Positions 17,077 through 25,176 of a DNA stretch of 46,254 bases are shown here, in pieces (positions within the stretch are counted from its first letter, which is position 1; every line of letters starts with the position of its first letter). The position numbers were made by a program, and so were the translations under genes. Source of the DNA: Sulfolobales archaeon (GTDB lineage Archaea > Thermoproteota > Thermoprotei_A > Sulfolobales > AG1); assembly GCA_038897115.1 (NCBI GenBank), contig JAWAXC010000007.1:1-46254 (forward strand), written 5' to 3'. The notes below the pieces were generated by a model. The model was given only the letters and a program-made list of their open reading frames with translations. It had not been told where the DNA came from and made no database searches.

Positions 17077-18244
17077 AGGACTCCTTCTAAAAATCATTAG
17101 CAAGATAGTTAGCAGACCTTTCCTAGCATCATCTATCCACTCTATATACTTCTCCCCCTTCCTAAGAACATCTCTCCATTCAAGGGGGATCCATAAAAGC
17201 GGGATTCTAATAGGTAGAATAATAAATAGTGGGAGAAACATCTTTTGGAACCCCAACAACTCTATGAGCCCTCACGTAATAGTTGTGGGGCCAACAGGTT
17301 CCGGTAAGACGGAGACCTTGATAAGCATCGCTACAAAGATGCACTCTATTTTCTCAACAACCATTCTCGCTATAGATGTGAAGGGGGATATAGAGGCTAG
17401 GCTATTGAAGAGGGGATATCCATTTAGATCTATAGATATACCTAAAACCCCCCTAGGATCTCTCTACCCATTCTACATAGATCCAAATGCTAGGGCTGGT
17501 CAGGTTTTCGATGCTATAATCAGCTCCTTCGATGTTAATGATATAAAGATGCAGGCAGCTATATACAAAGCGATTAGAGGGGCTTATGAGAAAACTCCAA
17601 CGCCTAGCTGGCAGAATGTGCTCTTTGAACTCTCTCAGGAGGATGAGCATGTTAGGATACTAGTATCGAGGATTGTGGATGAGATCTCCTATCTAGATGG
17701 TGGAAGACAGCAGGCTGGACATTATGAGATTGTTGAGGGAGAGGTAAATATTATATCGCTCTCGAGGATCTCTAAGGAGAAAGAGGAGATGCTAAGCTAT
17801 GCAATGAACATGATTTTTCAAGATATGCTTAACTATATGTCCTCTAAGCATGTAGATCCTAGATATGTTGGGGGAGCGATAGTAATAGATGAGGCATGGA
17901 TCCTCACTAGGAAGGGGAAGAGCCCGGCTAGACTATTAAACCTAGTAAAGCTATCCAGGGGATATGGGCTAGCCGTTCTTCTAGCCACACAGAGTTTCAG
18001 AGATTTTGGGGATGAATGGGATAGGATTTTAGAGAACTCAGGTCTCTTGATAGCGCTTAGCAATCCAAGTAAAAGGTTCTGGAGCGATGCGTCTAAATTC
18101 CTGAAAATAGATAGAGAAGCTATAGAAGAGCTCATGGTTATAATGAGAAGGGGTGATGCCCTTATAAGAATCCTCCCAGATCCCAGGCCCCTACCCGTTT
18201 CCCTCGAGATAGAAGCTATAGAAGATCTTATGGTGGTGAGGTGA
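17054..18244 (+). CDS. VirB4/HerA-like ATPase (split VirB4, motor part)
   Basis: 396 residues: RNIFWNPNNSMSPHVIVVGP then Walker A GPTGSGKT at 79-86, IDVKGDIE, and Walker B GAIVIDEAWIL near 274-284, followed by VLLATQSFRDFGD (sensor-like Gln). This matches archaeal VirB4/TraC-like ATPases of conjugation and type IV secretion. The ATG at 17054 has no good ribosome site directly upstream and lies at a run of six T in the end of the preceding frame, so the protein may be made by frameshift or by coupled re-initiation. It is the last gene of the pilus operon. HerA/FtsK-type DNA translocases are the nearest alternative family. Confidence 0.85.
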   Translation: MSFFAEPRGLLLKIISKIVSRPFLASSIHSIYFSPFLRTSLHSRGIHKSGILIGRIINSGRNIFWNPNNSMSPHVIVVGPTGSGKTETLISIATKMHSIFSTTILAIDVKGDIEARLLKRGYPFRSIDIPKTPLGSLYPFYIDPNARAGQVFDAIISSFDVNDIKMQAAIYKAIRGAYEKTPTPSWQNVLFELSQEDEHVRILVSRIVDEISYLDGGRQQAGHYEIVEGEVNIISLSRISKEKEEMLSYAMNMIFQDMLNYMSSKHVDPRYVGGAIVIDEAWILTRKGKSPARLLNLVKLSRGYGLAVLLATQSFRDFGDEWDRILENSGLLIALSNPSKRFWSDASKFLKIDREAIEELMVIMRRGDALIRILPDPRPLPVSLEIEAIEDLMVVR

Positions 18245-18595
18245 AGCCAGATTCTGGGGCAAAAGTTAATTAAGATCATTCCATGTATTGCGATAAATAG
18301 GTCTCTCCACAATCGATCTTCTTATATCTTGTCTTAAGCCAAATATAGATCATGGAGATCTCTAGGGTAGAACCTTATAAGAGATTGTGATAGAAGCAAT
18401 ACAAGATAAGATCGTAAAATCTCCTACTTTATTAGCTCTAGAATGCTATTAGGTAGTGAGTGATAAGTGATGAATATTATGGCCTCCAAGGAGGTAGCAA
18501 TGATATCTAGAAAAGCAACATATTTCTATAAAAGCACTATTTTCATAGGGAGATATTTAGCTATATATACAAGAACATAAGCTGGGTGTATATCT
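18245..18595. other. Intergenic region upstream of ThrRS
   Basis: No supported gene. TTCTATAAAAGC at 18524-18535 is a likely TATA element for the synthetase, leaving a leader of about 40 nt. A 36-codon open frame at 18470-18580 has an internal ATG at 18500 preceded by GGAGGT, but it spans the TATA element and its product is not convincing. Confidence 0.45.
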
Positions 18596-20434
18596 ATGAG
18601 GATACTGATGATCCATGCAGAGGAGTTTAGCTATAGAGTTCGTGAGCCAGCAATTGAGAAGCCGGAGGAAGTAGCGGAGAGGGAGAATCTTAAGAAGAAT
18701 GTGTTAGTTGTGTTCACAACAATAGAAAGGGGGGATGAGCAAGATAGAGGAATTATAGAAAGGGCATCTGAGGAGATTATAGATGTGATGAAGAAGGTTA
18801 GTGCGAAAAGCGTTTTATTATATCCCTATGCCCACCTCTCACAAGATCTAGCACCTCCTGAGACAGCTCTTCAAATGCTTAGAGAATTAGAGAGGGTTTT
18901 AAGGGAGAGGGGTGTAGAGGTATCTAGAGCCCCCTTTGGCTGGTATAAAGAGTTTATGCTAAAATGCTATGGTCACCCGCTGAGCGAGCTTTCAAGAACT
19001 TTGAAGCCAGGTGCAAGGGTTAGGAGGGCTGTTGAGAAATCCTATTACATATTAGATTTAGATGGAAAGCTCTACAAGCCCGAGGAGTTTGACTATAGTA
19101 AATATCCTGATCTAAGGGTTCTGGTGGAGAAGGAGGTATTTAAGAAGGAGGGGGAGGGGGGAAGATCGCGTGTATCTGAATATATGAGGAAATTCGGCTT
19201 TGAGTGGGAGGAGTTCTCAGACCCAGGTCATATGAGATATAGCCCGCATGCCACCGCTATACTAGATAGTGTTTCCCAATATTCATACTCAGTTGTGAGA
19301 AGCCTGGGAATACCTGTCTTCAGGGTTAAGGGGACAAATATGTTTGATCTTTCGGTTAGGGCTGTTAAGGAGCATGCGGATCTATTTGGCGATAGACTGT
19401 ATGAGGTTGAGAGCGAGGGCTCGAGGCTTGTTATGAGATATGCTGCGTGCCACCAACAGTTTGCGATGCTCAAAGACTGGATATTAAGCTATAGAGATCT
19501 TCCTATGGGGATGTTTGAGGTAGCTGATAGCTATAGATATGAGCAGAGGGGCGAGCTCCTCCTAGGATTCAGGCTTAGAAGGTTCCACATGCCAGATATG
19601 CATATACTGTGCAAAGATCTTGAGGAGGCTATGAGGTTAACCCTAAAGATAAGGGATAAGATCTTTGAGGAGGCTAAGAAGGTGGGGAGGGATTATGTAG
19701 CTATTATAAATGTTACCAAGGGCTTTATGGAGAGATCTATGGATTATCTAACAGAACTCGTTAAAAGAGATGGGAAGCCAGCCCTGGTGGTGGTTTACCC
19801 AGATAATATCTACTACTGGGTGATCAATGTTGAGTATAACATAATAGATGTCACACAGAAGCCTAGGGAGATAGCTACTTTCCAAATAGATATTGGTAAT
19901 GCAGAGAGATTCGGCATATCATATGTAGACCCAAATGGCACACAGAGAAGACCCCCAATAATACATACAGCTATTATTGGAAGTGTTGAGAGATATATAT
20001 ACATGCTCTTCGACACAGCAGCTAAGATAGAGGAAAGCGGTAGAACCCCCTACCTACCCTTCTGGGTATCGCCTATCCAAGTAAGAATCATACCGATAAA
20101 GCAGGAGCATATGGGATACGCACTTGAAGTGTACAAAGCTATATCTGAGAGGGGCTTTAGAGTAGATATAGATGATAGGGATGAGAGCCTAGCTAAGAAG
20201 CTCAGGGATGCAGGGATAGAATGGGCATATTTCGTGGTGATAATAGGCGATAGAGAGGTTAAAACGAGAACCATAACTGTTAGGGAGAGACCATCAGGGG
20301 ATCAAAAGACATATACTATAGAATCCTTCTTAAACCTGTTAGAGGAACTCTCAAAAGGCTATCCAAAGGTGGAACTCACAATGCCCGAGCTAGTTAGTAA
20401 GAGACCCTCCCTCCCATATCTAAGGGAGGTATAG
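18596..20434 (+). CDS. thrS: Threonyl-tRNA synthetase (archaeal type)
   Basis: 612 residues. An N-terminal archaeal editing domain of the D-aminoacyl-tRNA-deacylase fold (MRILMIHAEEFSYRV, then YPYAHLSQDLAPPETALQML and APFGWYKEF...HPLSELSRTL) removes misacylated serine. The class II catalytic core follows: motif 2 region FEVADSYRYEQRGELLLGFRLRRFHMPD, zinc-type residues in the RYAACHQQ area, motif 3 GSVERYI. The C-terminal anticodon-binding domain runs from about 500. Charging of tRNA-Thr occurs in the cytoplasm. Some crenarchaea split editing and catalytic activities into two proteins; this one carries both on one chain. It is monocistronic, starting at ATG 18596. Confidence 0.95.
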   Translation: MRILMIHAEEFSYRVREPAIEKPEEVAERENLKKNVLVVFTTIERGDEQDRGIIERASEEIIDVMKKVSAKSVLLYPYAHLSQDLAPPETALQMLRELERVLRERGVEVSRAPFGWYKEFMLKCYGHPLSELSRTLKPGARVRRAVEKSYYILDLDGKLYKPEEFDYSKYPDLRVLVEKEVFKKEGEGGRSRVSEYMRKFGFEWEEFSDPGHMRYSPHATAILDSVSQYSYSVVRSLGIPVFRVKGTNMFDLSVRAVKEHADLFGDRLYEVESEGSRLVMRYAACHQQFAMLKDWILSYRDLPMGMFEVADSYRYEQRGELLLGFRLRRFHMPDMHILCKDLEEAMRLTLKIRDKIFEEAKKVGRDYVAIINVTKGFMERSMDYLTELVKRDGKPALVVVYPDNIYYWVINVEYNIIDVTQKPREIATFQIDIGNAERFGISYVDPNGTQRRPPIIHTAIIGSVERYIYMLFDTAAKIEESGRTPYLPFWVSPIQVRIIPIKQEHMGYALEVYKAISERGFRVDIDDRDESLAKKLRDAGIEWAYFVVIIGDREVKTRTITVRERPSGDQKTYTIESFLNLLEELSKGYPKVELTMPELVSKRPSLPYLREV

Positions 20435-20646
20435 TTATTTAACAACCGCCTCTCTCCACCGCTAAACAGAGATCTTGGTATCTCTATGAGCTACTGTTGA
20501 GCCTAACGGCATATGACCTCCATCACTTGGAGGGTTTTCACTAATAATTATGAAATAGTTATAAGAATGAGATATAAATCTCAGCATAGCATAGAAAGAC
20601 AGGATCCAGGATAGAGAACAGTAACTCAAAGCTTCTGCCCCAGCGG

Positions 20647-21201
20647 TTATACATAACACATTATTTTAAAAGGGGAAAGTGTCTCTATAGCCACCCTCAG
20701 ATCTTCTTTAACTTTATCAACATCTATACACATATATTTGGATACATTATCGAGTATTTTAAGTGCTCTTTTCGCTAATAATTCGAATTCTCTAACCCTA
20801 CCCTCTTGAATCTTTACGAAGGAGGCTGCTGTTAAAATAAGACCGTGTAGAGCTTTCTCACCAGATACTCTCCATAATGGCTCTAAAGCCTCATGGGCTT
20901 CCCAGAATCTCTCCTCGTTAAATAGATCTACAAATTTCTTTAGGATCTCATGTCTATTTACTGTATAAGGCTGTGAGGGCTCCTCTCCAAGAGATCTCCA
21001 GAGAACTATCTCTCCTATAATATTCTTTATAGTAGCTATAGCTAGAGGAAGATCTGGATCCCAAATCTCTATCTCAACATGCTTAGAGGCAATCCTTATG
21101 TTTGGGATCTTCATAGAGCATCTAAGGAGACTCAATAGGTACTCCCTATCACTTGGCCTATAACCTCGATTGTTTCTTGTTATAAATAGATATCTTCTCA
21201 A
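20647..21201 (-). CDS. DUF309-family protein
   Basis: 184 residues. The C-terminal half has VDLFNEERFWEAHEALEPLWR...ALHGLILTAASFVKIQEGR, the DUF309 signature (FNxGxYWExHExLExxW then GLIxxAA). The family is widespread in archaea and bacteria but of unknown biochemical role; structures are all-helical. The N-terminal 90 residues are not part of the known domain and look like a small alpha/beta module. Its ATG at 21201 overlaps the stop of the preceding minus-strand gene (21198), so translation is probably coupled. It converges with thrS across 212 nt holding a CCTCCA/TGGAGG hairpin. Confidence 0.75.
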   Translation of the reverse strand: MRRYLFITRNNRGYRPSDREYLLSLLRCSMKIPNIRIASKHVEIEIWDPDLPLAIATIKNIIGEIVLWRSLGEEPSQPYTVNRHEILKKFVDLFNEERFWEAHEALEPLWRVSGEKALHGLILTAASFVKIQEGRVREFELLAKRALKILDNVSKYMCIDVDKVKEDLRVAIETLSPFKIMCYV

Positions 21202-21473
21202 TCTATACCAGCCTTTCTAGTTATATATAGCTCGCCTGCTTTTCTAGATATACCTTGAATAGGCTCTTCTGATACTAAATATATCTCTTTATTCCCAATC
21301 CTCATGATTTTCCCCCTTATATCAAGCCTTAGATCCTTGATCTCGGTGTGTATCTCTTCATGGATTTTAGATCCTGTTAAGGCATTATAGGTTGCTATCC
21401 TCACCTCATAACCCGAGACACCGTTATCCCTTATATATATCATGGAAAAGCCTTCTGGGGTCTCTCTATTCAT
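21198..21473 (-). CDS. Hypothetical protein (91 aa)
   Basis: I do not recognise a family. The product is a compact, probably all-beta protein (YEVRIATYNALTGSKIHEEIHTEIKDLRLDIRGKIMRIGNKEIYLVSEEPIQGI) with no membrane helix or cysteine cluster. Start ATG at 21473 on the minus strand. The 4-nt overlap with the DUF309 gene implies an operon of two and a shared role. Confidence 0.6.
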   Translation of the reverse strand: MNRETPEGFSMIYIRDNGVSGYEVRIATYNALTGSKIHEEIHTEIKDLRLDIRGKIMRIGNKEIYLVSEEPIQGISRKAGELYITRKAGID

Positions 21474-21649
21474 ATTCTACGCCATATAGTAGAGTAATGC
21501 TCAAAATAATAATTATAATCAAGGATCTTGGATCCTTTGATAGAGATAACAGCAATTAAATCATAGTCCCTAGCATGTCTAGAAGTTACATAAAAGCATT
21601 TTCCAGTTTTATTAAAAATATGGAGATAAGCTAGTAGGATAGAGGCTAG

Positions 21650-22762
21650 GTGCTAGATATGAAGCGTTCACCGCATTGTATAGAAAGGCGTTCTGAATAT
21701 TACTTCTTATTATCCCAAGATCATCCTGAGATGTCATATATAGAGATGGTAAGCATGTTAAAATCTATTAATAGGGATTACCGCCTACTCTATATGGAGC
21801 CAGGGCTAGCAATTATTAGATTTAATAACTCAATTGAGGATCTAGGTAATATCTCGCCTGCATATATAAAGGAGATAGGTATTTCACTATATATAGAGCC
21901 TCTAAGGGATGGATTCACCCCTTACGCAGCAATTAGATCTTTAAAAATGCTATTCAAATGTAGATCTAGGGTGGATATTAAAATATATAGCCTTGGTAGA
22001 AGAAAATTAGCCTGTGATTATACATTAATTATCAAAGAAATTATAGAGGGACGTGAAAAAATATTTAGCAAGGATCTGAAGGGAATTGAGGTTAGAGGAT
22101 CTGAAGATAGTTGGGAATGTCCCACTCAGATCTCAATAATCGCAGGAAATATAGTAGTAATTGGATACCCAATCGCTACGAGAATAAAGTATTTGAAAGG
22201 GGATGTAGAGGATAGAAAATATATGAGGAGGGAAGATATAGTCTTTATGGCTAATATATATAGTTATTTATATAATGGTAAAAGAAAAGTCTTTGATCTA
22301 TTTTCTGGCTATGGCTATATACTAGATGAGCTATGTATCAGAGCATCTCCCAAGATAATTATTGGAAGTGACATAGATCCTAGGAAAGTAGCTGTATCTA
22401 AAAAGATGGTTAGGCATCAATGCACCTTCGATCTAGTTGTAGCAGATGCCATGTATCCGCCTTTCCGAAGAGCCTGTGTAGATGCCATTATATCGGATCT
22501 TCCATATGGGAGGAGGAGTAAGGTTTACAGCGATGAGACGCTTAAACTACCTATATCGTTTCTCAATAGAGCTTCAGATGTGCTTAGCGAGGGCTCAATA
22601 GTTATTCTAGCATTATCTCTAGATCAGTTTAGGCATCTTAAGACCTTTCTCAGAGATAACCCCTACTATAAATTAGTATCCTTCTGCATACAATACGTCC
22701 ATGGAAGCCTTTCGAGAGTATATATTATCCTTCGATTTACTCAAAAAACAGTTACACAATAA
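21650..22762 (+). CDS. Trm-G10/Trm11-like tRNA (guanine-N2)-methyltransferase
   Basis: 370 residues. The C-terminal half is a class I SAM methyltransferase: VFDLFSGYGYILDELC (motif I), IIGSDIDPRKVAVSKKMV (motif II), FDLVVADAMYPPF and then ISDLPYGRRSKVYSDE (motif IV, with SDLPYG for the usual D/N-PPYG). This arrangement fits the Trm11/TrmG10 group, which modifies G10 of tRNA with an N-terminal THUMP domain for RNA binding. The N-terminal half has weak resemblance to THUMP only. Start at TTG-like codon 21650; ATG 21659 (MKRSPH) is an alternative. Another RNA N2-guanine methyltransferase is possible. Confidence 0.65.
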   Translation: MLDMKRSPHCIERRSEYYFLLSQDHPEMSYIEMVSMLKSINRDYRLLYMEPGLAIIRFNNSIEDLGNISPAYIKEIGISLYIEPLRDGFTPYAAIRSLKMLFKCRSRVDIKIYSLGRRKLACDYTLIIKEIIEGREKIFSKDLKGIEVRGSEDSWECPTQISIIAGNIVVIGYPIATRIKYLKGDVEDRKYMRREDIVFMANIYSYLYNGKRKVFDLFSGYGYILDELCIRASPKIIIGSDIDPRKVAVSKKMVRHQCTFDLVVADAMYPPFRRACVDAIISDLPYGRRSKVYSDETLKLPISFLNRASDVLSEGSIVILALSLDQFRHLKTFLRDNPYYKLVSFCIQYVHGSLSRVYIILRFTQKTVTQ

Positions 22763-22789
22763 TTAAAATATTGCTTAGATACGTCTTTG

Positions 22790-23422
22790 CTAAGGAGAGG
22801 AATCCCTTGCTGTGAATCCAGCCACACGCCTTCTAAGATGCCTCCCACTAGATCCTTTAAACCTCTCCTCCTCCCAAACATTGCCCCTTTCGTGATAACC
22901 GCGCTCTTCCCAGTATCCATCAACATAATGATCTATGAATACTAGCCTTTCAACCCATTTAGCCCCTTTCCAGCCATAAAGGTGGGGTATGAAGATCCTG
23001 GCTGGGAAGCCTTGTTCAATTGTTAAGGGCTTTCCATTGATCTCTATGGCAATTATAGCCTTGGGATCTCTAATATCCTCTATTGGGATAACAGTTGTAT
23101 ATCCATCTAAGCTAATTGTATATAGCCACCTAGCATCACTTCTTACCCCAGCCATATCCATGATCCTTGCCAGAGGCACACCCCTCCATCTAACATTAGC
23201 AACGCTCCAACCTGTAACGCAGTGAAAATCTGATATATACTCGAGATCAGCTAGCTTCTTCAGCTCTTCATAGTTGAACTCTAATCTCTTTTCCACAAGC
23301 CCCTCCACCTTTAATCTATATCTCTCAATATCTACCTTAGGAATCCCGAACTCCGCATATATTATAAATCTCGGTATATATCTTTGCCCCGGAGGGATCT
23401 GTTTAGCCTGTGCCTGGCTCAT
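22790..23422 (-). CDS. Sulfite-oxidase-fold (SUOX/MsrP-like) molybdopterin protein
   Basis: 210 residues. [34 protein letters not shown] contains the Mo-ligand cysteine at about 68 and the WRGVPL motif; later [24 protein letters not shown] is the conserved GxxSxKWLxxI-type region with Lys and Trp. The family binds the molybdenum cofactor and includes sulfite oxidases, nitrate reductases and MsrP. This protein has no signal peptide and no C-terminal dimerisation domain, so it would act in the cytoplasm as a single-domain enzyme. The electron partner and substrate are unknown. It is tail-to-tail with the methyltransferase gene. Confidence 0.83.
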   Translation of the reverse strand: MSQAQAKQIPPGQRYIPRFIIYAEFGIPKVDIERYRLKVEGLVEKRLEFNYEELKKLADLEYISDFHCVTGWSVANVRWRGVPLARIMDMAGVRSDARWLYTISLDGYTTVIPIEDIRDPKAIIAIEINGKPLTIEQGFPARIFIPHLYGWKGAKWVERLVFIDHYVDGYWEERGYHERGNVWEEERFKGSSGRHLRRRVAGFTARDSSP

Positions 23423-23535
23423 CTTTCTTCACAACCACATTTCTCACTAGATTATACTAGCTTGGTAATAAGCTATAATGATATAAAGCTCTCCCTTACT
23501 TTTTATAATTGAATGTTGGGGAAAGGAGTCTGTTT

Positions 23536-24912
23536 TTATAGCTCTATTATTTCTATGCTCTTCTTATTAGAGGTGTTGTTTATCAATAATAGCTTATCAT
23601 ATGTATGGGCTTCTGATGCTTCTTTTAAGATCTTCTCTTTTATATATTGTATTATGTTAGTGCTTTCAGAGAGGTCCTTTGTATAGATCGGCTCTACACC
23701 CCAGAGTAGGTGGGCCTGTCTATATGGGTCTATGTTATTTGTTATGAAGTAGATCTTATGTTTTGGCTTATTTACAGAGATCGGAATAGCATCTCTAAGA
23801 TCTATATCTATTATTGCTATTGGGGCTTGCATGCTTTCAGAAAGTCTGTAGATCCCATATGGGAGCCTGCCTCTCCTTCCAATGCTAGGTACTATTTTCT
23901 TCTGCTCTGTGCCTCCATATATGATCTCGGGATCTTTTTCAGCCCTCTCTATAACCCTCTTCGCCCACTTAACAGCCTCTATAGGGTACATACCCACAGC
24001 GGTTTCTCCTGTTAGCATTATCCCATCAACACCTTGTGCTATTACACCATAGAGGTCTCCAACCTCAGCTCTTGTAGGGACTGGTGAGTTCATCATGGAT
24101 TCGAGGATCTGGGTTGCAACTATACATGGCTTCCCCATCTCTCTACATATATTAATAATTCTTCTTTGGATCGCTGGAATCTCTTCTAAACCTATGTTCA
24201 TCCCTAGATCCCCTCTGGCGATCACAATCCCATCTGCCTCCTCAGCTATAGTCTCTATATTTTTAACAGCGCTCATGTTCTCAATCTTAGCAAGGATCTT
24301 CTGCTTCCCGCCTAAGCTCTGTATAGTTTTCCTCACAATCCTTAGATCCTCAGGGCTTCTCACATGGCTAGCACCGATGTATGAGAAACTGTTTTCAACA
24401 GAGAATCTAAGGGCCTCTAGATCTCTCTCCCTTAGGATCTGGGAGCTTATCTCCTTGCCCCTGATCGCAAGCCCCTTTCCAGATCTAAGGATCCCATCGG
24501 TTAACGCTATAGTCTCTACCCTTCCCCAGCTAGAAGATACAACTTCAAGCACAACCCTCCCATCATCAAGCAAGATTATATCGCCCTCATCAACCAATTC
24601 ATAGAATTCCATATCGCGTACAGGAACACCGTCTCCGGCATTTGAAAACACGATCTTGCTGCCTCTTTTGAATGGGAGCTCGCCAAAGTCTCCTAACCTT
24701 ATCGAGGGTCCTGGGAGATCCCCTATTAGGCATATATAATCCTTCACTAGAGCCTCTAGATCCCTTATAGCGCTCACTATCTCCCCCCAAAACCTGGCAT
24801 CTCCATGTGCAAAGTTTATCCTCATACATCTAACACCTAGCCTATAGAATTCTCTCAAAATATCATGGCTCTTGGATGCTGGTCCAATAGAGGTTATTAT
24901 CTTTGTCCTCAA
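23536..24912 (-). CDS. pyk: Pyruvate kinase
   Basis: 458 residues, typical length. Family motifs in order: TKIITSIGPAS (first strand), MRINFAHGD, ILAKIENMSAVKNIETI with catalytic Lys, ADGIVIARGDLGMNIGLEEIP, CIVATQILESMM, and VDGIMLTGETAVGMYP. The enzyme converts phosphoenolpyruvate plus ADP to pyruvate and ATP in the last step of glycolysis. Start is TTG 24912 in LRTKIITSIG. The C-terminal allosteric domain is complete and ends in a Lys/Asn-rich tail. Two inverted repeats occupy the promoter region between this and the divergent MFS gene, suggesting specific transcriptional control. Confidence 0.95.
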   Translation of the reverse strand: MRTKIITSIGPASKSHDILREFYRLGVRCMRINFAHGDARFWGEIVSAIRDLEALVKDYICLIGDLPGPSIRLGDFGELPFKRGSKIVFSNAGDGVPVRDMEFYELVDEGDIILLDDGRVVLEVVSSSWGRVETIALTDGILRSGKGLAIRGKEISSQILRERDLEALRFSVENSFSYIGASHVRSPEDLRIVRKTIQSLGGKQKILAKIENMSAVKNIETIAEEADGIVIARGDLGMNIGLEEIPAIQRRIINICREMGKPCIVATQILESMMNSPVPTRAEVGDLYGVIAQGVDGIMLTGETAVGMYPIEAVKWAKRVIERAEKDPEIIYGGTEQKKIVPSIGRRGRLPYGIYRLSESMQAPIAIIDIDLRDAIPISVNKPKHKIYFITNNIDPYRQAHLLWGVEPIYTKDLSESTNIIQYIKEKILKEASEAHTYDKLLLINNTSNKKSIEIIEL

Positions 24913-24934
24913 GAGTCTTCACAAGTAATAATAT

Positions 24935-24958
24935 GTATCAGGGGATATTAGCTGATAC
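24935..24958. promoter_or_regulatory. Inverted repeat in the pyk leader
   Basis: GTATCAG (24935-24941) and CTGATAC (24952-24958) are perfect 7-bp arms around a 10-nt centre. The site is 23-46 nt upstream of the pyk start codon, just downstream of where a start from TATA-like CTATAAGTAT (minus strand, about 24990-25000) would fall. That is a typical place for a repressor to block transcription. The hairpin could alternatively act in the RNA. Confidence 0.45.
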
Positions 24959-25042
24959 GTAACTAACTATAACAAGCAATTAATAATACTTATAGGAGTC
25001 GAGTAATGGGTGGTTATATAGTGTTTAGCTATATATACACAG

Positions 25043-25077
25043 GATCTTTTTAATGATTACTAATCATTAAAAAGATC
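25043..25077. promoter_or_regulatory. Perfect 35-bp palindrome between pyk and an MFS gene
   Basis: GATCTTTTTAATGATTA, one central C, then its exact reverse complement: 17-bp arms with a single-base spacer. It sits in the divergent intergenic region, 131 bp from the pyk start and 100 bp from the MFS start. Such length and perfection suggest an operator for a dimeric regulator; a poly-T containing terminator-like structure is less likely because no gene ends there. Confidence 0.6.
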
Positions 25078-25176
25078 TTAGTAGTGTTTTAAAGAGACAA
25101 TCGATCTAGTAGCTAGGTAAGTTTCTCTAACGTTATATATGAACTAATAGGAAGAAATTCTAGGAGGATAATATAG

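Noticed and set aside
18470-18580. 36-codon frame with an internal GGAGGT-ATG upstream of thrS
   Set aside because: It spans the probable thrS TATA element and the product has no convincing features; a leader peptide cannot be excluded.
24095-24604. 169-codon plus-strand open frame
   Set aside because: Antisense to the conserved pyruvate kinase core; hydrophobic shadow of the opposite reading frame.
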